From Zasmidium citrigriseum (taxonomy: Eukaryota; Ascomycota; Dothideomycetes; Mycosphaerellales; Mycosphaerellaceae), in contig NHNW01000012.1 of NCBI GenBank assembly GCA_002786025.1, positions 806,001 to 870,000 on the forward strand: a stretch of 64,000 nucleotides of DNA. Reading direction: 5' to 3'. Under the pieces are notes generated by a model. It was not told the origin of the DNA. It saw nothing but the letters and a program-made list of their open reading frames with translations, and made no database searches. The translations under genes and the position numbers were made by a program. Shown here piece after piece: positions 53,692 through 64,000 of the stretch; position 1 is the first letter of the stretch; each line of letters begins with the position of its first letter.

Positions 53692-54481
53692 AAGAAGAAC
53701 AAGCTGAATTGGCTACGATATGACACGAGATGAACGAAAGGAGTGGGCAGGTTTGAGCACCGGCGTTCTTGGGACACGACGCAGCCAGTCTTCGACAGGC
53801 GTGCGACCTCGTGCTGCTTTTGGCGTAAGCTGTGCTTTCCTCAAGCCAGCTTCGAAGCGATGCATAAAACATGCTGGATGTGAATGGAACATCTGGGCAT
53901 GGGTACTGGCGTTTGCGAGATCTTGTTGTTGTGGCCCTCATCATGTCTTAGAGTCTGCCTTCCTGGAAGGAGACGGGGATTTGCTTGCTTTCTGTGGCTG
54001 TCTCTATCAGAGTCGGACTTGCATAGCGTGTGCAAAGCGTTGATGAACTCTCACCATTGCTATACATTTTCGTTCCTGTCGGTTGCCAATGGACTGCATG
54101 GTAGGTCTAAGAGCTTGTGGGGGCGCGAAGGTTTTTTATTACTTCAGGTCAGCCACCAACAGGGCGAGTCAAGCAGGGCGAGACCAACATCCTACCATGA
54201 CCTCCCGTGGGCAGTAAGTCTTCATGTGATAGCCTCAATCAAACCGCTTAATGAATATTAGCCCGACACTTAAACAGAACAGTTCCCGTGGGGTCAATGC
54301 GCGCCAAGGACTGCCGACTTGCCGACTTCATCTGCAGTTCGCGGGGCATGAAATTGAGCTCCGTCAACTCGCATTCGTCTTCTTCTTCCCCAACCTTGAA
54401 GTCCTTTTGCGATCATCAGCCTCGGTGTATATCGGAATTGTCACTTGAGACACGGCTCGGCTTAACGACTTCGACGACGCC
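53692..54481. other. Intergenic, kinase 3' / SEC65 promoter
   Basis: This 790-bp gap lies between two plus-strand genes. ORFs here (for example 53884..54261) lack any domain and are not supported. Confidence 0.5.
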
Positions 54482-55431
54482 ATGTCGCACCCGCGCATCG
54501 AGGAGGTGGAGGACGATGATTCGATGGTTGACGACCCGGAGGAGATGGACTTGGATGCTTTCGACTTTGCGAGGCCGCAGGGGTCACTTGGACAGCAGGC
54601 AGCAGCATCTGGATCGGGCTCGCAAAATCCGGCGGAAATGATGGAGGCACTACTGCAGAGCCAGCAACAAGGCGCCCCAAGCGCGAGTGCCGCCAAAATG
54701 CCCCAGATGCCGATGATGAACGATAAGGAGCGGGAGAGGATACAGCGTGAGCAACAGGAGAGGAGTAAGAGCTACCAGTGCATCTACCCCATCTACTTCG
54801 ACAGCACACGGAGCCGAGAGGGTGGCCGGAGGGTGTCGAAGGAGGATGCCGTGCCCAATCCACTGGCGCGAGAGATTGTCGATGCGCTGTCACAGATCGG
54901 GAGTACACACAATGTGGGCTTGCAGATTGTCTTCGAGCCCACGAAGACGCATCCCAAGGATTGGGCCAATCCTGGACGGGTGAAGGTGCAGGTGAAGAAA
55001 GATGGCAAACCTATCAGCGCGAAGATCCAGAACAGTGCGTTACCCCTTCCTCCTGCAGGGATTGTGCGAACAGGTCTAGCCTGAAGGCGACGTTGCTAAC
55101 TTGAGCTGCAGAACATCATCTGTACAAGATGATCTCGACCTATCTCAAGTCGCATCCGACGACTGAGGATATGCCTGCGAAGTTCCGGCTGCAAGGCATG
55201 CCGATGCCGAAAGACAAGATTACGGCCCCGGCGATCCCTCGCGGATCTAAAATGGGCACTATCTTACCTCTCCACTCTCCTGCTCTTTCCGGGGGTGGGG
55301 TGTCGGAGAACTTTCTCAAGGACATGATGGCCGAGATGGGTGGGATGGGAGGTCAGCTGCCTGGTGGCATGAACGGCGGCGAATCGGCTGGCCAAGGCCA
55401 GAAAAAGGTCAAAGACAAGAAGAAGAAATGA
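54482..55431 (+). CDS. SEC65: Signal recognition particle subunit SRP19 / Sec65
   Basis: SRP19 binds SRP RNA and helps assemble the particle that brings secretory ribosomes to the ER. Exons 54482..55034 and 55112..55431 (77-bp intron, GTGCGT, CTAACTTGAG branch) encode 290 residues. The N-terminus is acidic and Met/Gln-rich. The SRP19 core spans about residues 98-210: YQCIYPIYFDSTRSREGGRR, VPNPLAREIVDALSQIG, VFEPTKTHPKDWANPGRVKV and, in exon 2, HHLYKMISTYLKSHPTT. The tail is basic and ends in a lysine run, as in yeast Sec65. Reading past the intron would end at 55084, so splicing is required for the lysine-rich end. Confidence 0.95.
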
Positions 55432-56204
55432 TGAGCCCTTGTCTTCTTCACACCATTGGTTCCCGACCTGAAGGGATTGGCCTTGGAGCTGCCGGCACTT
55501 TCTGAGATCCCAAATACTGCAGCACCGAGGGAGGCCTCTGACTGGACCATCGCCATCGAACCCCGCGGGTTTATGCCTGATGAATCCTGCCACGTGGTGC
55601 AGATACGGACGACAAGGTATCATATCAGATCATGCGCAAGCAACGACGGGACGGAAACGCTCGGACCCCTCCATCTGCAGGATCGGAAGCTTCTGCATGT
55701 GAAAAGCTTCCAGACTGTCGGATCCGAGGAGGGTCTAACATTGGCACATGATCAGGTTTTCGATCCCGCTAGATGCAGCGCGATGATGTTCAAGCGCAGT
55801 CCAGCGTTCCTTCAGGTGCAGCTCGGCGTGCGATCGCTCCCCATCGGAGCGGTACTCCGACGCTCCTCCTGCCAGATCCAAGAGGGGGATGCATCTTTCC
55901 TGCACATCAACTGCAGGCTCTTGCATACATGTAGAAGTTAGAGGGCGTTTGCAGAATAGCGTATAGCGTACGTGATAAGTGCCGTACATCCGTTGACCAA
56001 CGACGTCTTGTCATGACCAAAGTACCGAAATTTCGATTGCTCCTTCTACCTGCCTGCCTGCCCACGGCCTCCGTGGAGTTAACAAGTCGTGTGTAAATGC
56101 GGATCAACACCTGTCCTGTCCCTTCCTATTCTACCCTACCCAACCCTATGCCGTGTCTATGCTGCCCAGACCCGAAAATACGAAACAATGCCCTACATCC
56201 CATT
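55432..56204. other. Convergent 3' regions, SEC65 / aminotransferase
   Basis: This 773-bp gap lies between convergent stops. A 161-codon plus-strand frame (55456..55941) has no family or matching splice signals, and I leave it out. Confidence 0.45.
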
Positions 56205-58035
56205 TCACTTCCTAAGCTTCGGCGGCTCCATATTCGGAACGTTCAGGTAGTACCACTCCCGAAAGTTCTGAATAAAATACTGTCGAATGACAGCCACGAC
56301 CGTGTCGACGATGTGTTTCACGTCATCGGCCGAAATGTTGTAAGCCGGTGAAACCATGATGTGGTCGCCGCGTCGGCCGTCAGCCGTCCCTGTTCCCGGG
56401 TACAGGCTGATGTTGTAAGGCCGTTGCATCCCTGTTTCCGATCGTCAGTGTCATGTGTCGTGTGTCAGCCTCATCAGTCTCGCGCTCCTATACGTACCGA
56501 GTTCGTGGATTCCCATAGCGACGCCCAGCGAGGGATCGAAGGGTTCTTTTGTGCGTTTGTTGGAGACGAATTCGATGCCCCAGAAGAGGCCGCGGCCGCG
56601 GACGTCTCCTACGGCGGGGATTGAGGCGAGCTTCTCTTTGAGGAGACGGCCCATCAAGGCGCCTTGCTTGCGGACGTTGGCGACTAGGTCGTCTTGTTGG
56701 ATGATTCTCTGCACTTCGAGGGCGGCGCGGCAGGCGAGCGGGTGACCTTGGTAGGTTTGTCCGTGGCTGAAGGCGCCGGTGCCGGCTTTGAGGGCTTCGA
56801 CGACGGTTTTGCTGGCGAGGAGGGCGGCAACGGGGACGAATCCGCCGCCGAGACCTTTGCCCATGGTCATTAGATCAGGGACCTGTTCTTGTCAGTTGGG
56901 TTTTCGTTGGCTTTAGGTTCTGGTCTATAACGTACCACCCCTACGAGGGGATCCTGCCATGCGTGAAGCGGTTTGGGGAAACGTGCTGATGGTTCAGGGC
57001 CGGAACGGCCAGAGCCTGACATGATCTCGTCGAGGATGAGGAGAGCCCCATACTTGTCGCAAACGCGTCTCACAGCCTTGAAGTAACCCGGTGATGAAGG
57101 GACGCAGCCTGTCGTACACGTATATAGTCAGTCCAGCCCTCATACTTTCGGAAATCGCAACCATAATAGAGTTAACTTTGGACCCCTTTCCAGGAGACCG
57201 GTTGGGTTGTTAACATATATATCGAGACTGGGTTTGCACTTACCCAACGCAGCTCCAACGACGGGCTCAGCGATGAACGCTGCGACCTTGCTCGGTCCAA
57301 CACGCTGGAACTCGGCCTCCAACTCGGCCTCCAGGCGGCGCACATACGACGCTTCGTTCTCCAGCACGCTGCTCAGACCCCTGTAGACGTAGCAAGGGCT
57401 TACCCGGCTAGTGTTGGTGCTGAGGATAGGCTCGAAAATGGCCCGGCGGGCCACATGACCGCCAGCAGACAACGCACCTAGCGTCGTGCCGTGGAAGCTC
57501 TGCTGTCGGGAAATGAAATGCGTGCGTTGTGGTTCGGGGTTCGGCTTTTCGAGGTGGTATTGTCGAGCCATCTTGAGCGCCGCTTCCATGGCTTCGCTGC
57601 CGCTACAGATGAAGAAGGCGCGGGCCATCTCGCCGTTGGTGCTGTCGATGAGGAGCTTGGCTAGTTCTTCTGCCGCTCGGGTGCCGTAGAAGAGGGAATG
57701 GCAGTATGAGACCTGGCTCATTTGATCGATTAGGGCTTCTTGAACGCTATCGAGAGGTCAGATTGAGATGCCGGTTGCGAGATGCGAAGAACGTACCGAA
57801 CGTCGCCATGGCCTAGGCAGGAGACGGCTGCACCTCCAGTGGCATCGAATATCTTCTGCCCGTTGCTCAAATGGAGGTAGTTGCCCTGGGCAGAGACGAC
57901 TTGCAACGGCTCGGCATGCAGCGATCGATGGAGGACGAATGACTTTGCCGTCTTGAGCGACTCGTCGCTGCCTGGTTTCTTGTCGACGCTCTCGACGACG
58001 TTTCCATCGTTGACGACGAGGACGGAAGGCGACAT
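56205..58035 (-). CDS. Class III (omega-type) PLP-dependent aminotransferase
   Basis: Five exons (57797..58035, 57244..57746, 56936..57108, 56498..56882, 56205..56431) with introns of 50, 135, 53 and 66 bp encode 508 residues. The fold-I class III marks are NGQKIFDATGGAAVSCLGHG, SGSEAMEAALKMARQYH, RQQSFHGTTLGALS, then AFIAEPVVGAALG, LLILDEIMSGSGRSG and the PLP lysine K314 in MGKGLGGGFVPVAALL, followed by HGQTYQGHPLACRAALEV and RGRGLFWGIEFV. The enzyme moves an amino group between an omega-amino compound and an oxo-acid; the substrate is unknown. Odd points are the 135-bp second intron, long for this window, and about ten extra residues (PEPSARFPKP) between the GSGRSG and HAWQDP segments. Confidence 0.9.
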
Positions 58036-58820
58036 GGTCTAAATCGAACGATATGGATGTGCTGGAAAGGACTGAAGAGAAAGCGTATTGTAGAAGAGGA
58101 CGAAGGGAGACGAAAGGCAGTGTTGAGTGGATAGATATACGAAAGGGATCCTGGGGAAGTCGTGAATGGAGTAGGGAAAGCGACTGGAGACCTACCTGCC
58201 TTATCCACAGCGGTGCCAGTGGGTGTGCATAACGAGCCCGACAGATGATCTTGAACCCGGCCGCCGCCGTTCGCGTAAAGCAGAGGCTTAACGGAGCCAT
58301 TAACATGGGTCAGGACTCGCGCGGGCAGGAAAGCTTGACCCCAAGGCCCCGTTTGGGTTTCCTAGTCCAAACTCTATCCTGGCAGGTCGGCCCGTGTCAT
58401 CTTGTCAGGCGGCATCCCGAGAGTCGTGCGTGATTGGCAACACTACCTTCCCGCCCGAACGAGATGCCGTTCGCCTTCTCAGAAAAGTTCTTAGATCACT
58501 TTGTTGCTATTTCTTCCTCTTCAATTCGACTCAAACGTCGTTGGCCGGCCGGGATCCTAGTAATGGTCGCCTTGGACCTTCATCTTGGTCCGCCTCATGT
58601 CTTAGGCGCGGCAACAGGTCCGCCACCTTCAAGTTGCTGTTTCGTGGAGCTCGCGGTATCTTCCAGCGCCTCACTTGGGCACCTGATCCGTGGGCGGCAT
58701 AGCCACGTCACCCAAGGTGTGGCCTTCCTGCCATCAGGAAGCAACACATTGACGGGCGAGTGAGGTTGGGCAAAATGATAGGCGCTTCTCGATATATCAT
58801 TGTTTCACAAGAATGTGACC
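58036..58820. other. Intergenic, aminotransferase promoter side
   Basis: This 785-bp gap contains overlapping plus-strand frames of about 100 codons, with no domain. It is presumably the aminotransferase promoter and the degenerate 3' end of the decayed gene next to it. Confidence 0.45.
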
Positions 58821-59399
58821 TCAAAGCAGATCCAGATTGTATTTCCCCGGGGAGAGCGAAGCCACCGTCGGAGCCGTCTCCACATCCTTGTATCGACCAA
58901 CCAATTGCGCCGGAGTCAGGTTACACAGGCTGCTGATCTCGTGTAGTGACTGTCTCACGATAGAATCGTGGCCTATGTTGAAATTGCCACCAACCAACAT
59001 CCCGGGCTCGTACCTGATATCTGAGGCTTGGAGCGCTGATCGCAGTCGAGAAGCAGTAAGCATCGCCGTGACATCTGACTCTATTCTTTGCAATGGCGTC
59101 TGCCTTTTCAACAGCGACCTCTTGATGGTCTTCTATTTGGAATGGAAGAAGCACAGCAGATAGAGAGATTCGTTGAGCAGCGAGGATCGACAGAATGCGG
59201 GCAACGCCTGCGCTCGTCTCCAGGATTCTGCGCCATCTTCGAGGCGAGATAGAGGCCTCTCTGCGGCGTGGAAGTATGCTCGTGGTTCATCGAGCTTGGT
59301 CACCAACGCTAGCCCGATGCTGAAGGTCGTATACGTGCTGCAGCTGACGATGCTCTCCGAGGGAATGTGTGCGCTAGTGGAACGCTTGTGCCAAGGTGT
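58821..59399 (-). pseudogene. 3' part of a decayed protein gene, family unknown
   Basis: One minus-strand frame runs 193 codons from just after a TGA at 59400..59402 to a stop at 58821 and is broken only by a TAG at 59133..59135. The residues on both sides read like one protein (FSIGLALVTKLDEPRAYFHA, SLLNESLYLLCFFHSK, then after the stop QRIESDVTAMLTASRL, SIVRQSLHEISSLCNLTPAQ). The codon was plausibly CAG once (C to T), but this is inference. Upstream on the same strand, other frames also look protein-like (LFRRLNIGQRHALVETQWLE near 59410-59510), implying frameshifts. I do not recognise the family; a regulator or enzyme is equally possible. Confidence 0.5.
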
Positions 59400-61065
59400 T
59401 CATCCGGAGGTGTAGTTCGTACGCGTCCACACAGTCTCTCACAGAGCGTCTCAAGCCATTGGGTCTCGACGAGAGCATGCCTCTGTCCTATGTTGAGGCG
59501 ACGAAATAATGAGGCCTTGCTGCGAGGCTGACGGAAGCAAGATCGCCTCGTGATGCGTTCGTGTACACCTGCTCTCGGTGCAAGCCATTGAAGATCGTAT
59601 CCATTTGGTGAATGCTCGCCAGGCGAAATGGATCCTGGTTCACATTAGTGTTGACACTACGCTTGGGCGGCGGTTGCTTCCATATGAAGTATGTGGGCTC
59701 ATTCCAATCTCCAGTCCGGTTCGCCGAGCTGCTGTTCCAAGATCGATCTAGGCCCAGGGATCCCTTTTCTGCAGCCAAAACGTCCCACTAGCAAACCACC
59801 GAGCGATAGGACATGTGCCGGACTGCCGACGCTTGTCCTACGCCGTTGGCATTCTGCATATGCGTACGTTCGCCGATTCGCTGTCTGACAGGGAGCTGCA
59901 ATGCTGGTGCTGCGGGCGTTCGAGTCTTGACAAACCGACTATTTAGGAAGGAACGAGCACTGGGATGCATGGTGCCCAACAATCCTTACCATCAGGCAGG
60001 TGCAAGCAGAGTTCGGCCCAGGCTGGCTGCAGGACCACCAATACCGAAAGGGTGACCTGCAGAAGCGATCGGAACGGTCGCCGTACGTCGTTGTGGATCT
60101 ACAGCGATCGTCCCTTGCGTGGTTTTGTCTTGGAGCTTGGCGATGTGTCCGAAGGGTGTCAGAGGCGATATCCTAGGGTTTGCCATGCCAGACGGAACAA
60201 GTCCGTCGCCGCCATATTGTGACTGGTCGACATGCTCAAGGCAGCTGGCAATAATGTCACGCAGAGCGCAGCCACTGGGCACAGCCGATCCTGCTATTAG
60301 CCGGGATGCTGGGCATGAGCAAAGCCAGCGCCGTCTCGTGACGTTCAAAGTATTGGGGGAGCGATGACGGCGACGGGAGGCCGAGTAAGCGTGGTTCTTG
60401 CCCAGAGGTCGGATCGATCATCGGGAAGTTAGCGTGAAGATGACTAACATCCAAAGCCGAGCCGAACCTTCTACGCCGAGCACCGTCCTCAACAATGCCA
60501 ACGGCCCGTCCGGCGAGCACGACATCGTTTTGTTGACAAGATCGGGCCGAGTGGAGACGTGGGATCACGGCGGCTACGGCAAACCGTGGTGGAGCGTGCC
60601 GTGCGGCGCTGGAAGCGAGTTCTCGAAGGCCCAGATCTGGGAGGCGCGAGCCAGCCGAGGAAGGCCATCGACGGTGTCATCATTCCGGTCAAACAGCTTC
60701 CAAACAACTTTGAAAGCATCTCTTGACGAACTACTCTTGCGTTCCCGGTCAACGTGGTCGAGATCCAACGCGATCCCCGAGTTTATTGCAAAGGGCCAAG
60801 ATTGTTACAAGCGCCTCAAGAGCCTATAGTTGAGCACTCAACCCGAGAGCCGATCTCTTATTTGGAGCGAAACCGAGAGAAGAGTTGCGTCGCAGCGCTC
60901 GGCCCAGCAGATTCATCGAGCCTCAGAGGGACGTGGATATCTTCGCCGTCAAGCCAAGGATTTCGAAGTCTTTGCTCGCCGGCTGTGGTGTCCAACTAGG
61001 GTTTGGCTGAGCCGACTGAGGCGCAACTGCTTAATCGTGGGTGGCGTTGCATTGCATGAGCAGAG
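59400..61065. other. Probable upstream remains of the decayed gene
   Basis: This is about 1.7 kb without an intact gene. On the minus strand, one frame from 60768 to 59488 is open for long pieces separated by several stops (60574..60768, 59992..60348, 59788..59982, 59488..59778), with protein-like stretches such as FGHIAKLQDKTTQGTIAVDP. This suggests an eroded gene longer than the supported 3' part. A plus-strand frame at 60398..60829 is equally unexplained. No repeat ends or transposase motifs were seen. Confidence 0.35.
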
Positions 61066-62187
61066 ATGGCCACTAAAGGGGAGATATCGCCTCCGCCAGT
61101 CAAGCGGAGAAGGCTGTCAAACAAGGCCTCTGCCAATGAGACATCCAATGCGTCGAAGTCCAGCGGATTGACAATTTACTCCTGGAATGTAAATGGTATC
61201 GAGCCATTGGTCCAGCGACCGATCACGTCCTTCTTCGAGCGCAGTAGCTCTGCCAACACTTCTGATGGCTCATCAGCGTCCACCGGCCTGAGAGATACTC
61301 TTCGTCGATATTCTTGGCCAACCATGCTCTTTCTCCAGGAAGTAAAGATCGCGCCGAATGATGGCTCGACAATGAGAGCCGTCGAGAGAGCTGTGCTGCC
61401 AGATGCAAGCGAGCCGAACGGAAGTCCTTCTTATAGAGTGTTCTTCTGTCTGCCCAAGGACAAGTATAATGCTCGTGGATTCGGTCGCAAGGTGTACGGT
61501 GTCTGCAGTATCATTCGGCAGGACTTCTTCGATGCCACTGTCGAAAGAGTCCGGGAAGTCGACTGGGATCTCGAGGGACGTTTCTTGGTCTGTGAGACGA
61601 AGCCCGTGGGTCTGTTGCCAAAGCTGGCTCTTTTCAATCTTTACGCCGTCAACGGAACCGACGCCCCTTACAAATGTCCTTCCACAGGCGAGCCGTCTGG
61701 AACGCGGCACGATAGGAAGTTGCAGGTCCATAGGTTACTGCAAGCCGAATGCCAGTCGCTGGAGTCAAGGGGCTTTTCGATCGTGCTCGCCGGAGACTTC
61801 AACATCGCTCGGACGACGTTGGACGGCTATCCAAATCTGAGGACGTTTCCGAAGCAACATTGCATCAATCGCGCCGACTTCGAGGCCAGATTCTTCGCTG
61901 GTAGCACAACGCTAGGCGATGATTCGGTGAACGCGGAGAGGCATGGCGGCGGCGAGGGCCAGGCGGGCCTGAGGATGGTCGACTCGTTCAGACATCTCCA
62001 CGGCGAGAGAGCAGGTTATACCTACTACCCACGGGGTAAGGGGTTTGGAGTTTCCTGCGATCGTGTCGACATGGTCCTGCTCTCCAATTCGCTCAAGGAC
62101 CGTCTTGCCCAAGCTGGAATCCATGAGACACCGGCGGATCGGGGCCCGTCCGACCATGTGCCCTTATATGTCCTGCTCGTGCATTGA
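61066..62187 (+). CDS. Exonuclease III-family AP endonuclease-like protein
   Basis: This endonuclease/exonuclease/phosphatase-fold enzyme of the ExoIII/APE type is expected to cut DNA at abasic sites. A single exon encodes 373 residues. A basic Lys/Arg start (PPVKRRRLS) could be a nuclear signal. Catalytic landmarks are SWNVNG (N41, N43), the metal-binding LFLQEVK (E92), LFNLYAVNG, LAGDFNIA (D244, N246), then SCDRVDMVLLS (D333) and PSDHVPL (D363, H364). All key residues are present. Length fits a compact ExoIII protein; the PIP-box and zinc-finger tail of Apn2 are missing, so it is a shorter paralogue. Confidence 0.92.
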   Translation: MATKGEISPPPVKRRRLSNKASANETSNASKSSGLTIYSWNVNGIEPLVQRPITSFFERSSSANTSDGSSASTGLRDTLRRYSWPTMLFLQEVKIAPNDGSTMRAVERAVLPDASEPNGSPSYRVFFCLPKDKYNARGFGRKVYGVCSIIRQDFFDATVERVREVDWDLEGRFLVCETKPVGLLPKLALFNLYAVNGTDAPYKCPSTGEPSGTRHDRKLQVHRLLQAECQSLESRGFSIVLAGDFNIARTTLDGYPNLRTFPKQHCINRADFEARFFAGSTTLGDDSVNAERHGGGEGQAGLRMVDSFRHLHGERAGYTYYPRGKGFGVSCDRVDMVLLSNSLKDRLAQAGIHETPADRGPSDHVPLYVLLVH

Positions 62188-62902
62188 GTTCGCAGATCCT
62201 CTTATTAGTCCATGCAGCAGCTCCGGATGACCAGCGGCAGCATGGGAGGCCTGCAATCACGTGTGGATGCACGCTTGCCATCGCGTTTTCCGAGAGGGTG
62301 GATTGCATCTGTTTGGATCCGGTATGACAGGTCGCACACGCAGCGCCACCGTCGGCGACCCGGCTTCCAGGCAGGAAGACAACCCGGTTGCCACCCGCGA
62401 CTGGTCAAAGCCGTGCCATTACGTGTTGAGATTAGGACTGCAGTGGGGCGAGATCAGACATGATGTTGACACGAGTCGTGGGATTCTGGTCGCTAGCGGT
62501 GAAAGAAGGCTTGCAACTGGATAACGCCGCAGAAAAGCTGCATGGACTGGTCCACAATCTCGCGGCTATCAAGCAGATCCACCCCTTTCCTTCTTTTCTC
62601 ATTCGCCCTCAACATCAGCAAGTCGTAGAGGACTGGCTGGTATCGGAGGCGGAATCTCTTCCGTGATCTTATTGGGGGACCCCAATGCTGTAACGTTGGC
62701 AATTGGTCCGCTCGTCCACGGCCCGAAAGCATGAGGAGCCGGAGCTGCAATATGCCCACATGCATGTGGTTGTTCTGAGGCTAAAGCAACTTTAATTGAC
62801 GGCTCGTGGTTGCTCTCGCGGTTGTGTGCAAGCCTGCTTATCATGCTGCCATGTCTCCGAGTGCGCATTGCTGTCGATGTTTTGAAGATGCGGCCTTAAG
62901 TC
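62188..62902. other. Convergent 3' regions, endonuclease / POC4
   Basis: This 715-bp gap lies between convergent stops. Frames of up to 90 codons occur on both strands without family signals. Nothing further is supported. Confidence 0.45.
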
Positions 62903-63405
62903 TCAGGAGTGAACGTGTTTGTGAACAACGTCGACGATCGCCCTGAAGGCCTCCATTTCCTCGTCCACGCTACCGCCTCCCATGGCACTGGAGAGATTGA
63001 CGCTACTGCCAACATAGCACGGCTTCTGCAGACGCCACACGAGGACTTTTGCAATCCTGGTCGTGAAGTCTACCGAGGACGGCATGCTGTACAGGACTGT
63101 ACTCATTGGCTGGTTGGGCTGGTACCTCTGTCCCCGCGTCGTTAGAAAGACTGTCCCTCTTCAAGTCTGCAGCGGGGCCAACTCACGTCCGGCATTGCAT
63201 ACACGAAACTACCCACGGATGCCGCGGACTGGCTGGAGTCCGCATTGGTGCTGGTGAGGAATAGGAGAATTGAAGTGGCTTTGACCGTCAGGTGCAGGTT
63301 GATGCGCAAGCCTGGGCTATGCGGCAGGTCGAATGCCAGCTCGATCGGCTTGCTTTCATCCTGGATTCCATTTGCAACTGGTGCCGCGCTCTTTTCGGTC
63401 GCCAT
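62903..63405 (-). CDS. POC4: Proteasome assembly chaperone 4 (PAC4 / Poc4)
   Basis: The protein pairs with Poc3 to help assemble the alpha ring of the 20S proteasome. Exons 63187..63405 and 62903..63127 (59-bp intron, GTGAGT donor, GGACAG acceptor) encode 147 residues. Exon 1 has the beta strands of the PAC4 fold (SILLFLTSTNAD, VGSFVYAMPD) and exon 2 continues with STVLYSMPSSVDFTTRIAKVL, an ARILARR-like helix, and PCYVGSSVNLSSAMGGGSVDEE, the family's best-conserved block. Size is normal. A carnosine methyltransferase-like gene is divergent 194 bp away. Confidence 0.88.
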
Positions 63406-63599
63406 CTTGATCCGCGGATGGTGGCCGTGAGGTTGAAATGGAGAAAGACGGAGTGTTGTTGATCCTGTTCGACGAAGCTTCTACTAGGCTGCTAGGGTTT
63501 CCTTGTCGCCGTGTGGCTCGTGCGTTTAGCGCGCCCGCCAGCAAACGACTCACACGAGACTTTGGTATCAAACTATAGAAACTATCGACATCATACAAA
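63406..63599. promoter_or_regulatory. Compact divergent promoter, POC4 / methyltransferase
   Basis: Only 194 bp separate the two opposite ATGs. The interval must serve both genes. Confidence 0.5.
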
Positions 63600-64000
63600 A
63601 TGGCCACAGACGTCGAGTCGCCAGGCGCCGATGACCCCTTAGCAGATCCTGAGGAGCGACGAGTCCTGTACGCCGCACTGGACTCCTTCAGGTACGTCAG
63701 CTGGTGATTGAAGACGTCTCCTTCGATCACGCTCTCTTACGCGCTCTTCTTTCCTTCCAGGCAATATCGTCGTGCTGCACACTACAACATCACCCATCTC
63801 AGGCGGCAGTCTTTCTACGCCCTTCCTGCTGCGCAGATAGAGCTGCTGTCTTCACCTCCGTTCTCCCTTCCAAAAACCTTCGATGCAGTGGACAATGCTA
63901 TCGACCGCAATGCAGACATCGCCGAAGCTATTCTTGAGGCCACTCTACCCGCATTTGGCCTGAGCGATGACGACGAGGCCTGGAAAGGCCAGGCTTCACC
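63600..64000 (+). CDS. Carnosine N-methyltransferase-like protein (N2227 family), runs off the right edge
   Basis: Only the N-terminal part is in the window. Exon 1 (63600..63691) and exon 2 (63761 onward) join over a 69-bp intron (GTACGT, TTCCAG). The visible segments match the N-terminal helical part of the N2227 methyltransferases: EERRVLYAALDSFRQYRRAA, HYNITHLRRQSFYALP, LPKTFDAVDNAIDRNADIAE, AILEATLPAFGL. This family N-methylates carnosine and related histidine dipeptides with S-adenosylmethionine. The catalytic SAM-binding domain lies beyond the window, so activity cannot be judged. Confidence 0.85.

Noticed and set aside
55456..55941. 161-codon plus-strand frame downstream of SEC65
   Set aside because: No recognisable motif, no splice logic, and it sits in the 3' overlap of two convergent genes.
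60398..60829. 143-codon plus-strand frame before the endonuclease gene
   Set aside because: It opposes the eroded minus-strand gene and has no domain; it is likely a shadow frame.
1..64000. CRISPR array, integron, prophage or insertion sequence
   Set aside because: No spaced direct repeats, transposase motifs or phage genes are visible, and the genome is eukaryotic.

Overview
This window is nuclear DNA of a filamentous ascomycete (Pezizomycotina). A Dothideomycete such as a Mycosphaerellales-type fungus is my guess, but the class cannot be fixed by eye. The evidence is densely packed genes carrying very short spliceosomal introns (mostly 47-85 bp, donors GTATGT/GTAAGT/GTACGT, CTAAC or CTGAC branch sites, AG acceptors). 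Typical fungal genes also occur: a Zn2Cys6 regulator, Chs7, a LAMMER kinase, Ste50, Gep4, Pan3 and a fungal Swd2. I see no operons, CRISPR arrays, rRNA genes, tRNA genes or intact transposons. Thirty-one intact or edge-truncated protein genes, one uncertain small gene and one decayed gene were modelled. Exon joins were checked by reading-frame phase, and each model closes in frame.

Left part (1-9.6 kb), metabolic: a cytochrome P450 running off the left edge whose visible haem loop lacks the usual cysteine, a Zn2Cys6 transcription factor, an intracellular GH2 beta-mannosidase and an alcohol-acetyltransferase-like protein. This may be the edge of an accessory metabolic locus.

9.7-25 kb: a HERP-like ubiquitin-domain ERAD protein, the ribosome assembly factor Rrb1, the MAPK adaptor Ste50, a four-exon cysteine-rich secreted protein (not visible as one long frame), the adaptin-binding p34/Irc6 protein, the Sm protein SmD3, the mitochondrial phosphatase Gep4 and the deadenylase subunit Pan3.

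25-43 kb: an Ubx2/FAF2-type ERAD factor, a bacterial-type PARG with an altered catalytic signature, TRAPP subunit Trs31, Las1, NAD kinase, a GPI-anchored cell-surface protein, Swd2, the mitochondrial carrier Oac1 and a very long ADF-homology protein.

44-64 kb: OHCU decarboxylase (urate breakdown), a small acidic protein with an internal repeat, Gpi12, Chs7, a four-helix membrane protein, a LAMMER kinase, SRP19/Sec65, a class III aminotransferase, a decayed gene (about 58.8-59.4 kb, probably longer), an exonuclease III-type endonuclease, proteasome chaperone Poc4 and the start of a carnosine N-methyltransferase-like gene running off the right edge.

Most genes are housekeeping and unrelated in pathway. 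Shared themes are ER membrane and secretory quality control (HERP-like, Ubx2, Sec65, Trs31, Irc6, Gpi12, Chs7) and RNA or ribosome biogenesis (Rrb1, Las1, SmD3, Pan3, Swd2). The most unusual items are the cysteine-rich secreted protein, the PARG variant, the P450 lacking its haem cysteine and the decaying gene near 59 kb.
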